Positions 9,247-18,333 of a DNA stretch of 64,000 nt are shown piece after piece. Numbering within the stretch: the first letter of the stretch is position 1; every line of letters begins with the position of its first letter. The translations under genes and the position numbers were made by a program. Source of the DNA: Alcanivorax profundi (GTDB taxonomy: Bacteria > Pseudomonadota > Gammaproteobacteria > Pseudomonadales > Alcanivoracaceae); contig NZ_QYYA01000001.1 of assembly GCF_003597125.1 (NCBI RefSeq), forward strand, positions 62,001 to 126,000, read 5' to 3'. The notes under the pieces were generated by a model. The model worked only from the letters and a program-made list of their open reading frames with translations, did no database searches and had not been told where the DNA came from.

Positions 9247-9846
9247 ATGATTGGACAATTGCGTGGCACCCTGCTGGAAAAGCGCCCTCCGCAGCTGCTG
9301 CTGGACGTGAACGGGGTCGGTTATGAAATCGAAGCCCCCATGACCGTGTTTTATGACCTGCCAGAGGTGGGGCAACCGCTGACGCTGCATACCCACTTCG
9401 TGGTGCGGGAAGATGCCCAGTTGCTGTATGGCTTTTCCAGCCGTTATGAACGGGAGCTGTTCCGGGCATTGATCAAGGTGAACGGGGTGGGGCCGAAAAT
9501 GGGGCTGGCGATCCTCTCCGGTATCGAAGCGGACCGGTTGGCTCAGTGTATTCATGATCAGGACAGCACCACGTTGGTGAAGGTGCCCGGTATCGGCAAG
9601 AAAACCGCGGAGCGGCTGGTCATCGAAATGAGCGACCGGCTGGACAAGATTGACGGTGCGCCGGCCAATCTGCCCGGCAGAGTCGCCATTAACGCCCCGG
9701 ATGATGCCCGCAGTGATGCCGTTGCTGCGCTGGAAGCCTTGGGCTATCGCAACAAGGATGCCGCGGCGGCGGTGGGCAAGGTGGCAGAAGAGGGCGCCAG
9801 CAGCGAACAACTGATTCGCCTTGCGCTGAAAAGCCTGGCGCGTTGA
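9247..9846 (+). CDS. ruvA: Holliday junction DNA-binding subunit RuvA
   Basis: A 199-residue protein with the three RuvA parts: an N-terminal OB fold (MIGQLRGTL, VNGVGYEIEAP), tandem helix-hairpin-helix motifs (VNGVGPKMGLAIL and VPGIGKKTAERLV) and a C-terminal three-helix domain (DAVAALEALGYRNKDA) that contacts RuvB. It binds four-way junctions and loads the RuvB motor. AAGGA lies upstream of the ATG. ruvB begins 145 bp downstream. Confidence 0.96.
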   Translation: MIGQLRGTLLEKRPPQLLLDVNGVGYEIEAPMTVFYDLPEVGQPLTLHTHFVVREDAQLLYGFSSRYERELFRALIKVNGVGPKMGLAILSGIEADRLAQCIHDQDSTTLVKVPGIGKKTAERLVIEMSDRLDKIDGAPANLPGRVAINAPDDARSDAVAALEALGYRNKDAAAAVGKVAEEGASSEQLIRLALKSLAR

Positions 9847-9991
9847 GGTTCCTTTTTACCAAACGACCGGCAATCCCTCCTTGCACAATTGTGATGATAC
9901 CAATAGCCGCCGGGTGGCCTGCTGCGTTACGCTAGCTGTTTAAGGGCCTTGCCCACACAACTCATCTGGTTGAGGCGGATCCACCGCGAGC

Positions 9992-11020
9992 ATGGATAAC
10001 GAACGACTGATTACTGCCGGCAGTGTCGGCAGTCAGGAAGACCAGCAGGATCGGGCGATTCGCCCGGCCAGCCTTGCGGACTACCATGGCCAGGCCAAGG
10101 TTCGTGAGCGGATGGAAATCTTCATCGATGCGGCTCGCGGCCGCCAGGAAGCGCTGGATCACACCCTTATCTTCGGTCCGCCCGGTCTGGGCAAGACCAC
10201 TCTTGCCCATATTATTGCCCGGGAAATGGGCTGCGAGCTCAAATCCACCTCCGGTCCGGTGCTTGAGAAAGCCGGTGATCTGGCGGCCATTCTGACCAAT
10301 CTGGAGGAAGGCGACGTCCTGTTCGTCGACGAAATTCATCGCCTTTCCCCGGTCGTCGAAGAGATCCTCTATCCGGCGATGGAAGACTACCAGCTGGATA
10401 TCATGATTGGTGAAGGCCCGGCTGCCCGCTCCATCAAGCTGGATTTGCCTCCTTTTACCCTGGTTGGGGCGACCACCCGTGCCGGGTTGCTGACGGCGCC
10501 GCTCCGCGATCGCTTCGGGATTGTTCAGCGACTGGAATTCTATGGTGTGGAGGATCTGGCAGGGATTGTGCAAAGAGCCTGCGAGATTCTGGCGATTCCT
10601 ATTGATGCGGCGGGGGCACTGGAAGTGGCACGGCGTTCCCGTGGCACGCCGCGGATTGCCAACCGTCTGCTGCGCCGGGTGCGAGACTATGCCCAGGTGA
10701 AAGGTGATGGCTGCATTACCGAGGTGATGGCCCAGCGGGCGCTGGATATGCTGGAAGTCGACAGCTGCGGGCTTGATGGTACCGATCGTCGCCTGCTCGA
10801 CATGATCATGCACAAATTTGATGGCGGCCCGGTCGGCCTGGAATCACTGGCTGCCGCCCTGAATGAGGATGCCGGAACCCTGGAAGAAGTGGTGGAGCCC
10901 TATCTGATTCAGCAGGGTTTTATCCAGCGAACCTCCCGGGGCCGCGCTGTTACCAGTCATGCCTGGCGGCATTTCGGCCTGGCGGCCCCCCGTCGCGACG
11001 GGGATTTGTTTAATGATTGA
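9992..11020 (+). CDS. ruvB: Holliday junction branch migration ATPase RuvB
   Basis: A 342-residue AAA+ motor. Walker A is GPPGLGKTT, Walker B is LFVDEIHRL, sensor 1 lies in LVGATTRAG, and a winged helix closes the protein ([15 protein letters not shown]). It forms hexamers that pump DNA through the RuvA-bound junction. Length is typical. The last 8 bp overlap the start of ybgC, which links the recombination genes to the Tol-Pal operon, an arrangement also seen in Pseudomonas. Confidence 0.97.
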   Translation: MDNERLITAGSVGSQEDQQDRAIRPASLADYHGQAKVRERMEIFIDAARGRQEALDHTLIFGPPGLGKTTLAHIIAREMGCELKSTSGPVLEKAGDLAAILTNLEEGDVLFVDEIHRLSPVVEEILYPAMEDYQLDIMIGEGPAARSIKLDLPPFTLVGATTRAGLLTAPLRDRFGIVQRLEFYGVEDLAGIVQRACEILAIPIDAAGALEVARRSRGTPRIANRLLRRVRDYAQVKGDGCITEVMAQRALDMLEVDSCGLDGTDRRLLDMIMHKFDGGPVGLESLAAALNEDAGTLEEVVEPYLIQQGFIQRTSRGRAVTSHAWRHFGLAAPRRDGDLFND

Positions 11021-11456
11021 AAAAATACAGGAAAACGGGGAATTTACCCTGCCGGTGCGCGTCTACATCGAGGACACTGACGCCGGCGGTATCGTCTATT
11101 ACGTGAATTATCTGAAGTTCATGGAGCGGGCGCGGACGGAATATTTGCGCACGCTGGGCTATCAACACTATGCCCTCGCCGACGAGAATTTCCAGTTTGT
11201 GGTGCATTCGGCCAACGTGCAGTACCGCAAGCCGGCTCGAATCGACGATGCCCTGGAGGTCAGCGCCCGACTGAAAAAGCTGGGCAAGGCGACCCTGTTG
11301 TTTGAACAGCAGGTGAGCCGGAATAACGAATTGCTCTGCCAGGCCGATATCAAGGTGGCCTGTGTGGCGGCGGATTCAATGAAGCCGACCGGTATTCCGG
11401 CGGCGCTGTATAACAAGTTCAACGCGGCCAACGAAGGAGAAGGGATCAATGGTTGA
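11013..11456 (+). CDS. ybgC: Tol-Pal associated acyl-CoA thioesterase YbgC
   Basis: A 147-residue hotdog-fold thioesterase. The motif [25 protein letters not shown] holds the catalytic Asp of the 4-hydroxybenzoyl-CoA thioesterase family. YbgC hydrolyses short acyl-CoA and associates with phospholipid-synthesis proteins; its genetic place at the head of tol-pal is conserved. The ATG lies inside the end of ruvB, and its own end overlaps tolQ by 8 bp, so translation is coupled on both sides. Confidence 0.93.
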   Translation: MIEKIQENGEFTLPVRVYIEDTDAGGIVYYVNYLKFMERARTEYLRTLGYQHYALADENFQFVVHSANVQYRKPARIDDALEVSARLKKLGKATLLFEQQVSRNNELLCQADIKVACVAADSMKPTGIPAALYNKFNAANEGEGING

Positions 11457-12135
11457 GGCATCCAGTATGTCCGTGGTCAGTCTGATCAGTAACGCCACGA
11501 TCGTGGTGCAGCTGGTGATGGCGCTCCTGATTCTGGCGTCGCTGACTTCCTGGTACATGATTGTCGGACGGTACCGGGTGCTGGGGCGTGCTCATAAGGC
11601 GGGCCGTGCGTTTGAAGAAAAGTTCTGGTCCAGTGACGATCTCGCATCCCTGTATACCCAGAGCCGCAAAGATCCCAATCCTGACTCCGGTACCGAGGCC
11701 ATTTTCCGCGCCGGGTTCCAGGAGTTTGTGCGTCTGTCCAAATCCACCAAAGGGGCGGGTGCGGTCATGGATGGCAGCCAGCGCGCCATGCGGGTGGCCT
11801 TGCAGCGCGAGCATACCCGTCTTACCAAGCATTTGCCCTTCCTCGCGACAGTGGGGTCAACCAGCCCCTATGTCGGTCTGTTCGGGACCGTGTGGGGCAT
11901 CATGAATTCCTTTATGGCCCTGGCCAATGTGAAACAGGCGACGCTGAGTGTGGTGGCGCCGGGCATTGCGGAAGCCTTGATTGCGACCGCCATTGGTCTG
12001 TTTGCCGCGATTCCTGCTGTCATGGCCTATAACCGCTTTTCCGCCCAGAGCGATGCCTTGCTTACCGAGAACGAGATGTTTGCGGAAGAGTTCTCCTCGG
12101 TACTGCACCGCCAGGCTCACGGACGCGAGGCCTAA
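11449..12135 (+). CDS. tolQ: TolQ, proton channel subunit of the Tol-Pal system
   Basis: A 228-residue MotA/TolQ/ExbB-type inner membrane protein. One helix is near the N-terminus (about 12-36), and the conserved pair is in the C-terminal half (LPFLATVGSTSPYVGLFGTVWGIM and GIAEALIATAIGLFAAIPAVMAYN), carrying the Thr and Gly positions of the proton path. With TolR it drives TolA during outer-membrane constriction at division. A strong site (GAAGGAGAAGGG) lies before the ATG inside ybgC. Confidence 0.96.
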   Translation: MVEASSMSVVSLISNATIVVQLVMALLILASLTSWYMIVGRYRVLGRAHKAGRAFEEKFWSSDDLASLYTQSRKDPNPDSGTEAIFRAGFQEFVRLSKSTKGAGAVMDGSQRAMRVALQREHTRLTKHLPFLATVGSTSPYVGLFGTVWGIMNSFMALANVKQATLSVVAPGIAEALIATAIGLFAAIPAVMAYNRFSAQSDALLTENEMFAEEFSSVLHRQAHGREA

Positions 12136-12138
12136 GCC

Positions 12139-12582
12139 ATGAGTGGCGTAAAGGTTCGGGTGCCGCGCAAGTTGGTGGCCGAAATGAATGTGGTGCCCTA
12201 CATCGATGTTATGTTGGTGTTGCTGGTGATTTTCATGGCGACGGCGCCAATGATGACCCAGGGCATCAACGTTGACCTGCCAGACAGCAACAGTGAGCCG
12301 CTGGATACCACCAAGAATGAGCCTGTGATTATTTCGGTCACTGCAGACGGCAGCTACTACATTGATGTGGGGAGCGATGGCGAAAGCCAGAAATCCGCTA
12401 CTCTGGAAACGGTAAAGGGCCATGTGCTGCGGATTCACAAGCACAAGCCCTCTACGCTGTTTCTGGTGGAAGGTGACAGCAATGTGCCCTATGCCCGGGT
12501 GGTGTCGTTGATGGGCGCCCTGCAGGAGGCGGGGATCACACAGCTTGGCCTGGTCACAGAGCCGCAGGGGCGCAATGAGTGA
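12139..12582 (+). CDS. tolR: TolR, proton channel subunit of the Tol-Pal system
   Basis: A 147-residue ExbD/TolR protein: a single N-terminal membrane helix with the essential Asp in NVVPYIDVMLVLLVIFM, then a periplasmic domain ending in SLMGALQEAGITQLGLV. It forms the stator-rotor pair with TolQ. The start is 3 bp after tolQ and the end overlaps tolA by 8 bp. Confidence 0.95.
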   Translation: MSGVKVRVPRKLVAEMNVVPYIDVMLVLLVIFMATAPMMTQGINVDLPDSNSEPLDTTKNEPVIISVTADGSYYIDVGSDGESQKSATLETVKGHVLRIHKHKPSTLFLVEGDSNVPYARVVSLMGALQEAGITQLGLVTEPQGRNE

Positions 12583-13363
12583 TCGTAAGGTTGCGCTTGC
12601 CTTTACCCTGTTCATTCACCTTGTGGTGTTTGGGCTGCTGGTGTTTAGCTGGAGCACGGATCCGACTCTGCACAAGGCGCCGGTGGTCCCCCCCCATGTG
12701 AAAGCGACCATGGTGGAGACGTCGAAGCAGAAGACGCCTCCAGTGGCGAAGCCTACGCCGGAAAAAAAACCGGCCCCCAAGCCAGAGCCGAAACCCAAAG
12801 CGGAGCCCAAGCCCAAGCCCAAGCCCAAGCCCAAGCCTGAGCCTGAGCCTGAGCCCAAGCCGAAACCCAAACCGGCTCCAAAACCGGCGCCAGCCCCGAA
12901 ACAGGATAAGGTGCCGGAGAAAAAACCGGCGCCTAAACCGGAGGCGCCGAAAATAGATGAACCCAGCATTGAAGAAATGTTGGCGGACGAAGAACTTGCG
13001 ATGGAAAAAGAGGTCGAAGCCGGCGCTGATGAGAACAAGGAGCAGGCCAGCAATGCCGATCAGTCTGATGTTGAGGTGGCCAGCTACACGGATGCGATCT
13101 CTGCCCATGTCGGGCAGCGGTGGCGAATACCGGGCAACTACCGTAACCGTGATGACATTACCACACGGGTGCGTATACAAATGATCCCCGGTGGTGAGGT
13201 GATTAACGTGTCTGTGGTGGAGAGCAGCGGTTACCCGGACTTTGACGAGTCGGTGATGAACGCAGTGAAGCTGTCCAGCCCCTTGCCGGTCCCGGATGGG
13301 CCCATGTTCAACAAGCAGTTTCGATCGCTGGTAATGGAATTTGATCCGAAGGTGGCGCAATGA
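12575..13363 (+). CDS. tolA: TolA, periplasm-spanning coupling protein
   Basis: A 262-residue protein with the three TolA domains: a membrane helix near residues 6-26, a long repetitive middle domain, and a compact C-terminal domain ([19 protein letters not shown] onward) that contacts TolB and Pal. The middle domain is made of proline-lysine/glutamate dipeptides (about 60-130) instead of the alanine-rich helix of E. coli, so it is probably an extended rod like that of TonB. At 12805-12858 the DNA is a near-perfect GCCCAA/GCCTGA hexamer repeat, which could vary in length by slippage without a frameshift. Overlaps tolR by 8 bp and tolB by 4 bp. Confidence 0.93.
   Translation: MSDRKVALAFTLFIHLVVFGLLVFSWSTDPTLHKAPVVPPHVKATMVETSKQKTPPVAKPTPEKKPAPKPEPKPKAEPKPKPKPKPKPEPEPEPKPKPKPAPKPAPAPKQDKVPEKKPAPKPEAPKIDEPSIEEMLADEELAMEKEVEAGADENKEQASNADQSDVEVASYTDAISAHVGQRWRIPGNYRNRDDITTRVRIQMIPGGEVINVSVVESSGYPDFDESVMNAVKLSSPLPVPDGPMFNKQFRSLVMEFDPKVAQ
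12805..12858 (+). repeat. in-frame hexamer repeat inside tolA
   Basis: Five GCCCAA-type units followed by three GCCTGA-type units encode Pro-Lys and Pro-Glu dipeptides. Because the unit is 6 bp, gain or loss changes the length of the TolA rod by two residues at a time. Confidence 0.7.
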
Positions 13364-14661
13364 AGTTGATGAAGCATCGCAGTACTCAGGCTTTTATGGT
13401 CATACTGGTTATGCTGTGGGCAAGTGCGGCCTCTGCTGAGCTGTTGATTCGTGTGACCGAGGGCCGGGTGGATGCCGTACCGATTGCGGTGGTGCCCTTT
13501 GCCGGTGCGCAGGGCGCGCCAGAAGATGTGTCGCAGATTGTCCAGGCAGACCTGCACCGCAGTGGTCAGTTCAAGCCGCTGCCCGCGGAAGACATGCTCA
13601 GCCGGCCCAGCAATGAGAGCGAGATGATCTATCGGGATTTTCGCGTGTTGGGTATGGAGTACGTCGTTGCTGGTAGCATGAAGGCGCTGGAAAGTGGCGG
13701 CTACGAAGTCAAATATGCCCTGTTTGATGTGTCCCGCCAGGTAAAACTGCTGGAAGAGTCGTATCGTCCTCCTGCCTCACAGCTTCGTGATGTTGCCCAT
13801 GCCATCAGTGATCGTATCTATGAACAGCTAACAGGTATTCCCGGGGCGTTCTCAACCAAGATTCTTTACGTCACCTATAACCGGAATGACGGCAAGAACC
13901 CCTATCAGCTCCAGTATGCAGATGCCGACGGACATCGTGTCACCACGATTCTGCGCAGCAAGGAGCCGATCATGAGTCCTACCTGGTCGCCGGACGGTCG
14001 AAAGGTGGCCTACGTGTCCTTTGAAAATCAGGGGTTGCCCTCAATTTACGTTCACGAGCTTGCCACCACGCAGCGTGAAAAGGTGTCCAGCTTCAAGGGC
14101 ATTAATGGTGCGCCTGACTGGTCACCGGATGGCCAGAAGCTCGCGTTGACCCTGTCCCGTGACGGAAACCCGGAAATTTACATGCTCGATCTCAATACCA
14201 AGGCGCTGACACGTCTGACCCAGCATTACGGCATTGATACAGAGCCGCGTTGGCTGCCTGACGGCAAGAGTCTGGTCTTTACCTCCAGCCGTTCGGGGGG
14301 GCCGCAGATCTACAAACTGAACATAAATGATAAGTCGGTCCGGCGTGTTTCGTTCCAGGGTGCCTATAATGCGCGCTCTGACGTGACCCCGGATGGGCGT
14401 TATCTTGTTTATGTGCACCGACGAAATGGAAGTTTCAATGTCGGTGTGCAGGACCTCCAGCGGGGAACGTTCAACATCGTTACCCGCACAGACATGGATG
14501 AGTCTCCCAGTGTTGCACCCAATGGAAGTATGGTAATTTACGGGACGCAAGATGGGGGAACCGGGGTTCTGCAAGCCGTATCCATCGATGGCAGGGTAAA
14601 AGTTGAGCTGCCCTCGAAGGAAGGGGAAGTCAGAGAGCCGGCATGGTCGCCGTTCCTCTGA
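13360..14661 (+). CDS. tolB: TolB, periplasmic beta-propeller of the Tol-Pal system
   Basis: A 433-residue exported protein. A signal peptide (about 12-27, cut near ASA) is followed by an N-terminal alpha/beta domain ([11 protein letters not shown]) and a six-bladed propeller with repeated WSPDG blades ([39 protein letters not shown]). It binds Pal and the C-terminal domain of TolA. It overlaps tolA by an ATGA, completing tolQRAB as one unit. Confidence 0.96.
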   Translation: MKLMKHRSTQAFMVILVMLWASAASAELLIRVTEGRVDAVPIAVVPFAGAQGAPEDVSQIVQADLHRSGQFKPLPAEDMLSRPSNESEMIYRDFRVLGMEYVVAGSMKALESGGYEVKYALFDVSRQVKLLEESYRPPASQLRDVAHAISDRIYEQLTGIPGAFSTKILYVTYNRNDGKNPYQLQYADADGHRVTTILRSKEPIMSPTWSPDGRKVAYVSFENQGLPSIYVHELATTQREKVSSFKGINGAPDWSPDGQKLALTLSRDGNPEIYMLDLNTKALTRLTQHYGIDTEPRWLPDGKSLVFTSSRSGGPQIYKLNINDKSVRRVSFQGAYNARSDVTPDGRYLVYVHRRNGSFNVGVQDLQRGTFNIVTRTDMDESPSVAPNGSMVIYGTQDGGTGVLQAVSIDGRVKVELPSKEGEVREPAWSPFL

Positions 14662-14747
14662 TAGAAGCTCGCCAGATGTTCAAGGAGTCATCTGGTGTTC
14701 TTCTTGTTCTCGGAGTCCAAACTAGGAAATTAATAGGAGCTTTTCGC

Positions 14748-15317
14748 ATGCGTTCATTTCTCAATCCGCTGTTTGCCCTGATGTTGGCAGCTGTTCTGGC
14801 AGCGTGTTCCAGCACCCCGGCAGAAGATGATTCTTCCGCTACTACTGCACCTGAGCCGACCGACACCTCTCCGGTAACCCCGGTAGAGCCGGCCACGCCT
14901 GTCAAACCGGATACCAGCAGCATTCCGCTGACCGCTGACAACTTCTACAACCATCCGTCCAACTACGATGGCACCACGGATACCCGCGTGATCTACTTCG
15001 CGTTCGACAGCAACACCGTTCCGGCTGCGGCTTTCGAAACCCTGCGTGCTCACGCTACCTACCTGAAGAACAATTCCAACGCCAAAGTGCGTCTGGAAGG
15101 TCACGCTGACGAGCGCGGTACCCGTGAGTACAACGTTGCTCTGTCCGAGCGTCGTTCCCAGGCGGTAGAGAAGTTCCTGCGCGTTCAAGGTGTTTCTTCT
15201 TCCCAGATCGACGTCGTGTCCTACGGTGAAGAGAAGCCGGCTGCTTCTGGCCACTCCGAAATGGATTGGGCGAAGAACCGTCGCGTAGAAATCAACTACA
15301 CCGCCGGTACTCCGTAA
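14748..15317 (+). CDS. pal: Pal, peptidoglycan-associated outer membrane lipoprotein
   Basis: A 189-residue lipoprotein starting at ATG 14748 behind TAGGAGC. The lipobox is LAAC (Cys about residue 22). A Pro/Thr-rich linker leads to an OmpA-type domain with IYFAFDSNT, LEGHADERGTREYN and the final NRRVEINY, which binds peptidoglycan. It anchors the outer membrane to the cell wall and is the partner of TolB. The 86-bp gap after tolB may hold a separate promoter, as in other species. Confidence 0.96.
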   Translation: MRSFLNPLFALMLAAVLAACSSTPAEDDSSATTAPEPTDTSPVTPVEPATPVKPDTSSIPLTADNFYNHPSNYDGTTDTRVIYFAFDSNTVPAAAFETLRAHATYLKNNSNAKVRLEGHADERGTREYNVALSERRSQAVEKFLRVQGVSSSQIDVVSYGEEKPAASGHSEMDWAKNRRVEINYTAGTP

Positions 15318-15320
15318 GCG

Positions 15321-16094
15321 ATGAAGGTAGTGAACTCAAAGCGCCTGTTCGCAGGCGCCTTGTTCAGCTCCCTGGTACTCTGTGCGCATGCACAGGGTAC
15401 CGGGCCGCTGGCGGTAGAAGATCGAAGTCTGCCCAGACAGCAGGCGCCTGCTGCTTCCCCTTCCTCTACGGCAGGTGTATCCACCACGATAAGCCAAGAC
15501 GGTTTGATGGTGTTGATGCAGCAACAGCAGCAGTTTGAAGAACAGATCCAGCAGCTGAATGGCCAGATTGAAGAGTTGCGCCATGAGCTGCAAATCATGA
15601 AAGACGCTGAACGTGAGCGTTATCTGGATCTGGATACCCGAATCAACACACTGGCTGAGCAGGGTAAGACCGAACAGCCGGATGAGCAGGCCGAGGGCAA
15701 TGTCGACCCTGAAGCGGACCGTGCGGCCTACAAGGCTGCCAAGGACAACCTGGTGCGCCGCGATTTTGATGCTGCAGCCAAGGCCTTCGAAGGCTACCTG
15801 AACGACTTTCCCAATGGTCAGTTTCGTGCTCATGCCCATTTCTGGTTAGGGCAGGTTTACAGCAATCAGAAAACCCCCCAGAACGACAAGGCCATGGCAC
15901 AGTTCCAGGCCGTCGTCGACGATTACCCGGATCACAGCAAGGCGCCCACCAGTCTTTATGCATTGGCCACCATGCAGGCCCGTGATGGCAAGGTGTCTGA
16001 AGCCAAGATCAACCTGCACAAGCTGATCAAGCAGTACCCGGATGCCTCTGAAGCTGGCAAGGCCAAGTCCTTGTTGGACCAGTTAGGCAGCTGA
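15321..16094 (+). CDS. cpoB: CpoB/YbgF, periplasmic coordinator of Tol and cell-wall synthesis
   Basis: A 257-residue protein with a signal peptide (cut near AHA), a coiled-coil trimerisation segment (QQQQFEEQIQQLNGQIEELR, about 57-95) and C-terminal tetratricopeptide repeats (DAAAKAFEGYLNDFPNGQFR, FWLGQVYSNQKT). This is the standard CpoB layout. In E. coli it links PBP1B activity with TolA-driven constriction. It starts 3 bp after pal and ends the operon. Confidence 0.93.
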   Translation: MKVVNSKRLFAGALFSSLVLCAHAQGTGPLAVEDRSLPRQQAPAASPSSTAGVSTTISQDGLMVLMQQQQQFEEQIQQLNGQIEELRHELQIMKDAERERYLDLDTRINTLAEQGKTEQPDEQAEGNVDPEADRAAYKAAKDNLVRRDFDAAAKAFEGYLNDFPNGQFRAHAHFWLGQVYSNQKTPQNDKAMAQFQAVVDDYPDHSKAPTSLYALATMQARDGKVSEAKINLHKLIKQYPDASEAGKAKSLLDQLGS

Positions 16095-16201
16095 TCAAGC
16101 GCTAGCCGGGCACATTCCCCGGTAAAGGTGATAGAATCCGCGGCATTTCCGCTCAGGCCCCGCCACATTCCCGTGGCGGGTCGCGTTGGTCAGGAGAGGC
16201 T

Positions 16202-16843
16202 GTGGAGCTCCGTCTTACCGAAATCTTTCATTCCCTTCAGGGCGAGGCCCGTACCGTCGGTCGGCCAACGGTATTCGTGCGCCTGACCGGCTGCCCGCAG
16301 CGCTGTGTCTGGTGTGATACCGAATATGCGTTCTCCGGCGGTGAGAAATGGACGCTGGAAGCGATCCTTGCAGAGGTTGCCCGCCACGGCGCTGGCTGTG
16401 TCACGGTGACTGGCGGGGAACCGTTGGCGCAGCCCAACTGTCTGCCTTTGCTCACCGCCCTGTGCGATCAGGGTTATGAAGTGAGCCTGGAGACCGGTGG
16501 CGCCATGGATATTGCCGGGGTGGATGAGAGGGTGTCCGTGGTCATGGATCTCAAGGCGCCAGGGTCGGGCGAGCAGCATAATAACCGCCTGGAGAATATT
16601 CCCCATTTGCGCCCCAATCATCAGGTGAAGTTTGTACTCGCTGACCGCCGGGACTACGACTGGGCAAGGTTTATGCTGGACCAGCATCAGTTGCACAAGC
16701 GCGTCAGCGACGTATTGTTTTCTCCCGTCCAGGGCACCCTGGCCCCGGGAGAGCTGGCTGACTGGATCGTTGCCGACCGGTTGCCGGTACGCTTTCAGCT
16801 ACAGCTTCATAAATTGCTTTGGAATGACGCCCGCGGCCGTTGA
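16202..16843 (+). CDS. queE: 7-carboxy-7-deazaguanine synthase QueE
   Basis: A 213-residue radical SAM enzyme. The cluster motif is CPQRCVWC in RLTGCPQRCVWCDTEYAF, preceded by FHSLQGEARTVGRPTVFVR, which is typical of QueE. It converts 6-carboxy-tetrahydropterin to 7-carboxy-7-deazaguanine on the queuosine path. The start is a GTG at 16202 after CAGGAGAGG. A possible -10 (TAGAAT) lies at 16132 and a GC-rich hairpin in the leader, but no preQ1 riboswitch was recognised. queC follows after 21 bp. Confidence 0.93.
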   Translation: MELRLTEIFHSLQGEARTVGRPTVFVRLTGCPQRCVWCDTEYAFSGGEKWTLEAILAEVARHGAGCVTVTGGEPLAQPNCLPLLTALCDQGYEVSLETGGAMDIAGVDERVSVVMDLKAPGSGEQHNNRLENIPHLRPNHQVKFVLADRRDYDWARFMLDQHQLHKRVSDVLFSPVQGTLAPGELADWIVADRLPVRFQLQLHKLLWNDARGR

Positions 16844-16864
16844 GCCCGGGATGAGGAGACCGTA

Positions 16865-17533
16865 ATGAAAAAAGCCGTGGTGTTGTTATCCGGCGGTCTG
16901 GATTCTGCCACTTGCCTGGCCATGGCGAGGGATCGGGGCTACCAGTGCTATACCATTGCCTTTGATTACGGTCAGCGGACCCGCTCCGAGCTGGATGCCG
17001 CTAAACGTGTCTCGGCGGCCCTCGGGGCTGTCAGTCACCGGGTCATTGAGCTGGGGATGGGCAATATCGGTGGTTCTGCGTTGACTGACCACTCCATTGA
17101 GGTGCCTGAAGAGGGGGGGGACGGCATTCCCGTCACCTATGTGCCGGCCCGCAATACGGTATTCCTGTCACTGGCGCTGGGGTTGGCGGAGGTGGTGGAT
17201 GCCGAGGCCATTTATATCGGCGTGAATGCCGTCGATTACTCCGGCTACCCGGATTGTCGGCCAGCTTTTATCGAGGCTTTTCAGGCTATGGCGGGTCTGG
17301 CGACCAAGGCGGGAGTAGAGGGGCGCCCGGTGACTATCGAAACGCCGCTGATGCACTTGAGCAAGGCGCAAATCATTCAGGCGGGCACGGCCTTGGGGCT
17401 GGATTACGGGCTCACGGTATCCTGTTACCAGGCTGACGAAAACGGCAATGCCTGTGGCAAATGCGACAGCTGCCGCTTGCGCAAGCAGGGTTTCGACGAG
17501 GCACTGGTTAAAGATCCAACAAACTATCAGTAA
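16865..17533 (+). CDS. queC: 7-cyano-7-deazaguanine synthase QueC
   Basis: A 222-residue ATP-dependent synthase. The PP-loop SGGLDSAT is at the N-terminus, and the zinc site [17 protein letters not shown] is near the end. It converts QueE product to preQ0, the precursor of queuosine in the tRNA wobble position. Good site GATGAGGAG before the ATG. The frame contains a run of eight G near 17113. It ends the aspS-to-queC syntenic block. Confidence 0.96.
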   Translation: MKKAVVLLSGGLDSATCLAMARDRGYQCYTIAFDYGQRTRSELDAAKRVSAALGAVSHRVIELGMGNIGGSALTDHSIEVPEEGGDGIPVTYVPARNTVFLSLALGLAEVVDAEAIYIGVNAVDYSGYPDCRPAFIEAFQAMAGLATKAGVEGRPVTIETPLMHLSKAQIIQAGTALGLDYGLTVSCYQADENGNACGKCDSCRLRKQGFDEALVKDPTNYQ

Positions 17534-17558
17534 AGCGGAAAAAAATTCGCTTACCCCC

Positions 17559-17586
17559 TTGTCAGCCAGAAATAAATCCGTATTAT
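17559..17586 (+). promoter_or_regulatory. sigma-70 promoter of tRNA-Lys
   Basis: TTGTCA (17559-17564) and TATTAT (17581-17586) are separated by 16 bp and lie 20 bp before the tRNA. The stretch after the -10 is GC-rich, as is usual for stable RNA promoters under stringent control. Confidence 0.7.
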
Positions 17587-17605
17587 TTGCGCCTCCTTCG
17601 GGAGC

Positions 17606-17681
17606 GGGTCGTTAGCTCAGTTGGTAGAGCAGTTGGCTTTTAACCAATTGGTCGCTGGTTCGAATCCAGCACGACCCACCA
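17606..17681 (+). tRNA. tRNA-Lys (anticodon TTT)
   Basis: A 76-nt cloverleaf starting GGGTCGT and ending ACGACCC-ACCA, with CCA encoded. The D arm is TTAGCTCAGTTGGTAGAG, the anticodon loop CTTTTAA has TTT at 17639-17641, and the T arm holds GGTTCGAATCC. tRNA-Lys follows queC in Pseudomonas too. Confidence 0.97.
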
Positions 17682-17686
17682 TCTTC

Positions 17687-17717
17687 AAAAAGGCTGCCTT
17701 TCAGGCAGCCTTTTTTT
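17687..17717 (+). terminator. terminator of tRNA-Lys
   Basis: AAAAAGGCTGCC pairs with GGCAGCCTTTTT around a 4-nt loop and continues into a T run, directly after the tRNA. Confidence 0.88.
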
Positions 17718-17778
17718 GTTCCGGGTTAGTGCCCGCTGCGCCTAAGCCCGCATGCCCGTCGCTCGTTCCCCGTGCCTG

Positions 17779-18171
17779 TCAGCGTGCCATCATCGCATTT
17801 GGCTCCAGCCAGGGAATGTCCTCTTCCTCGCAGGGCTGCCACACCGGCAACGCCGCCTGCTCAGCAATACGGATCATATCGGAAGTGCCTCGGCCCCCAG
17901 CAAAGGCCAGAATGGCCTGGGGGCGTCCATGTTGCAGCATGCGGCGGTTCCGCATGGGGCCGGCAGCGCGGCCATGAGCGGTCCAGTTTGCCGGATAGCT
18001 CACCTGGTCAATGCCCACTTGGTAAGCCCATTGGCTGGCGAGTTGGTCCGCGCCGCTGGCGTCACCGTGAATCAGCAGGCTGAGAAGATTGTGGCGCTGC
18101 AGTCGCTGCAGGCTGCGTTGCACCAAGGCAGCGTCACGAAAATCCCGTCCACCACAAACCAGAATACGCAT
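17779..18171 (-). CDS. SLOG-superfamily nucleotide-binding protein (DUF2493, YspA/YpsA-related)
   Basis: A 130-residue protein, MRILVCGGRDFRDAALVQ, with the Rossmann-like SLOG core: the GGRDF loop, LLIHGDASGADQLASQWA and PMRNRRML, followed by AILAFAGGRGTSDMI. The family binds nucleotides or nucleotide-derived ligands and is common near mobile elements and stress genes, but no reaction is assigned. I chose the ATG at 18171, where the fold begins; ATG 18183 is a possible alternative. It points away from the photolyase operon, so the region between holds two divergent promoters. Confidence 0.7.
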   Translation of the reverse strand: MRILVCGGRDFRDAALVQRSLQRLQRHNLLSLLIHGDASGADQLASQWAYQVGIDQVSYPANWTAHGRAAGPMRNRRMLQHGRPQAILAFAGGRGTSDMIRIAEQAALPVWQPCEEEDIPWLEPNAMMAR

Positions 18172-18277
18172 AATGCTGTCCATATGGTCAGTAATGAATA
18201 AAGTATAAGCCTGCATGGCAGTGATTGCACCCGTGTTACCGCTCTTTGGCCGGGTGATGACGTTTCTTCACGAACCC

Positions 18278-18324
18278 TTGACTGGGGTCCGGGCTAAACT
18301 TGTACAAAATAGGCCAAATGTACA
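18278..18324 (+). promoter_or_regulatory. candidate promoter and LitR/CarH-type operator of the photolyase operon
   Basis: A -35 hexamer TTGACT (18278-18283) is followed at 17 bp by TGTACA (18301-18306), which would lie at the -10 position. A second TGTACA is at 18319-18324, 18 bp further on. T-n-TACA is the core recognised by CarH/LitR MerR-family light regulators, and a LitR-like gene is second in this operon. A repressor bound over the -10 and start site fits dark repression. The operator role is an inference from position and motif. Confidence 0.5.
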
Positions 18325-18333
18325 GGTTTAGCT

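Noticed and set aside
12780..12900. Short tandem repeats that look like a CRISPR at first sight
   Set aside because: The units are 6 bp, in frame and without spacers; they encode the Pro-Lys/Glu rod of TolA.
16132..16201. Possible preQ1 riboswitch before queE
   Set aside because: Only a simple GC-rich hairpin is present; the conserved pseudoknot sequence of preQ1 aptamers was not found, and queE-queC supply preQ0 rather than take up precursors.
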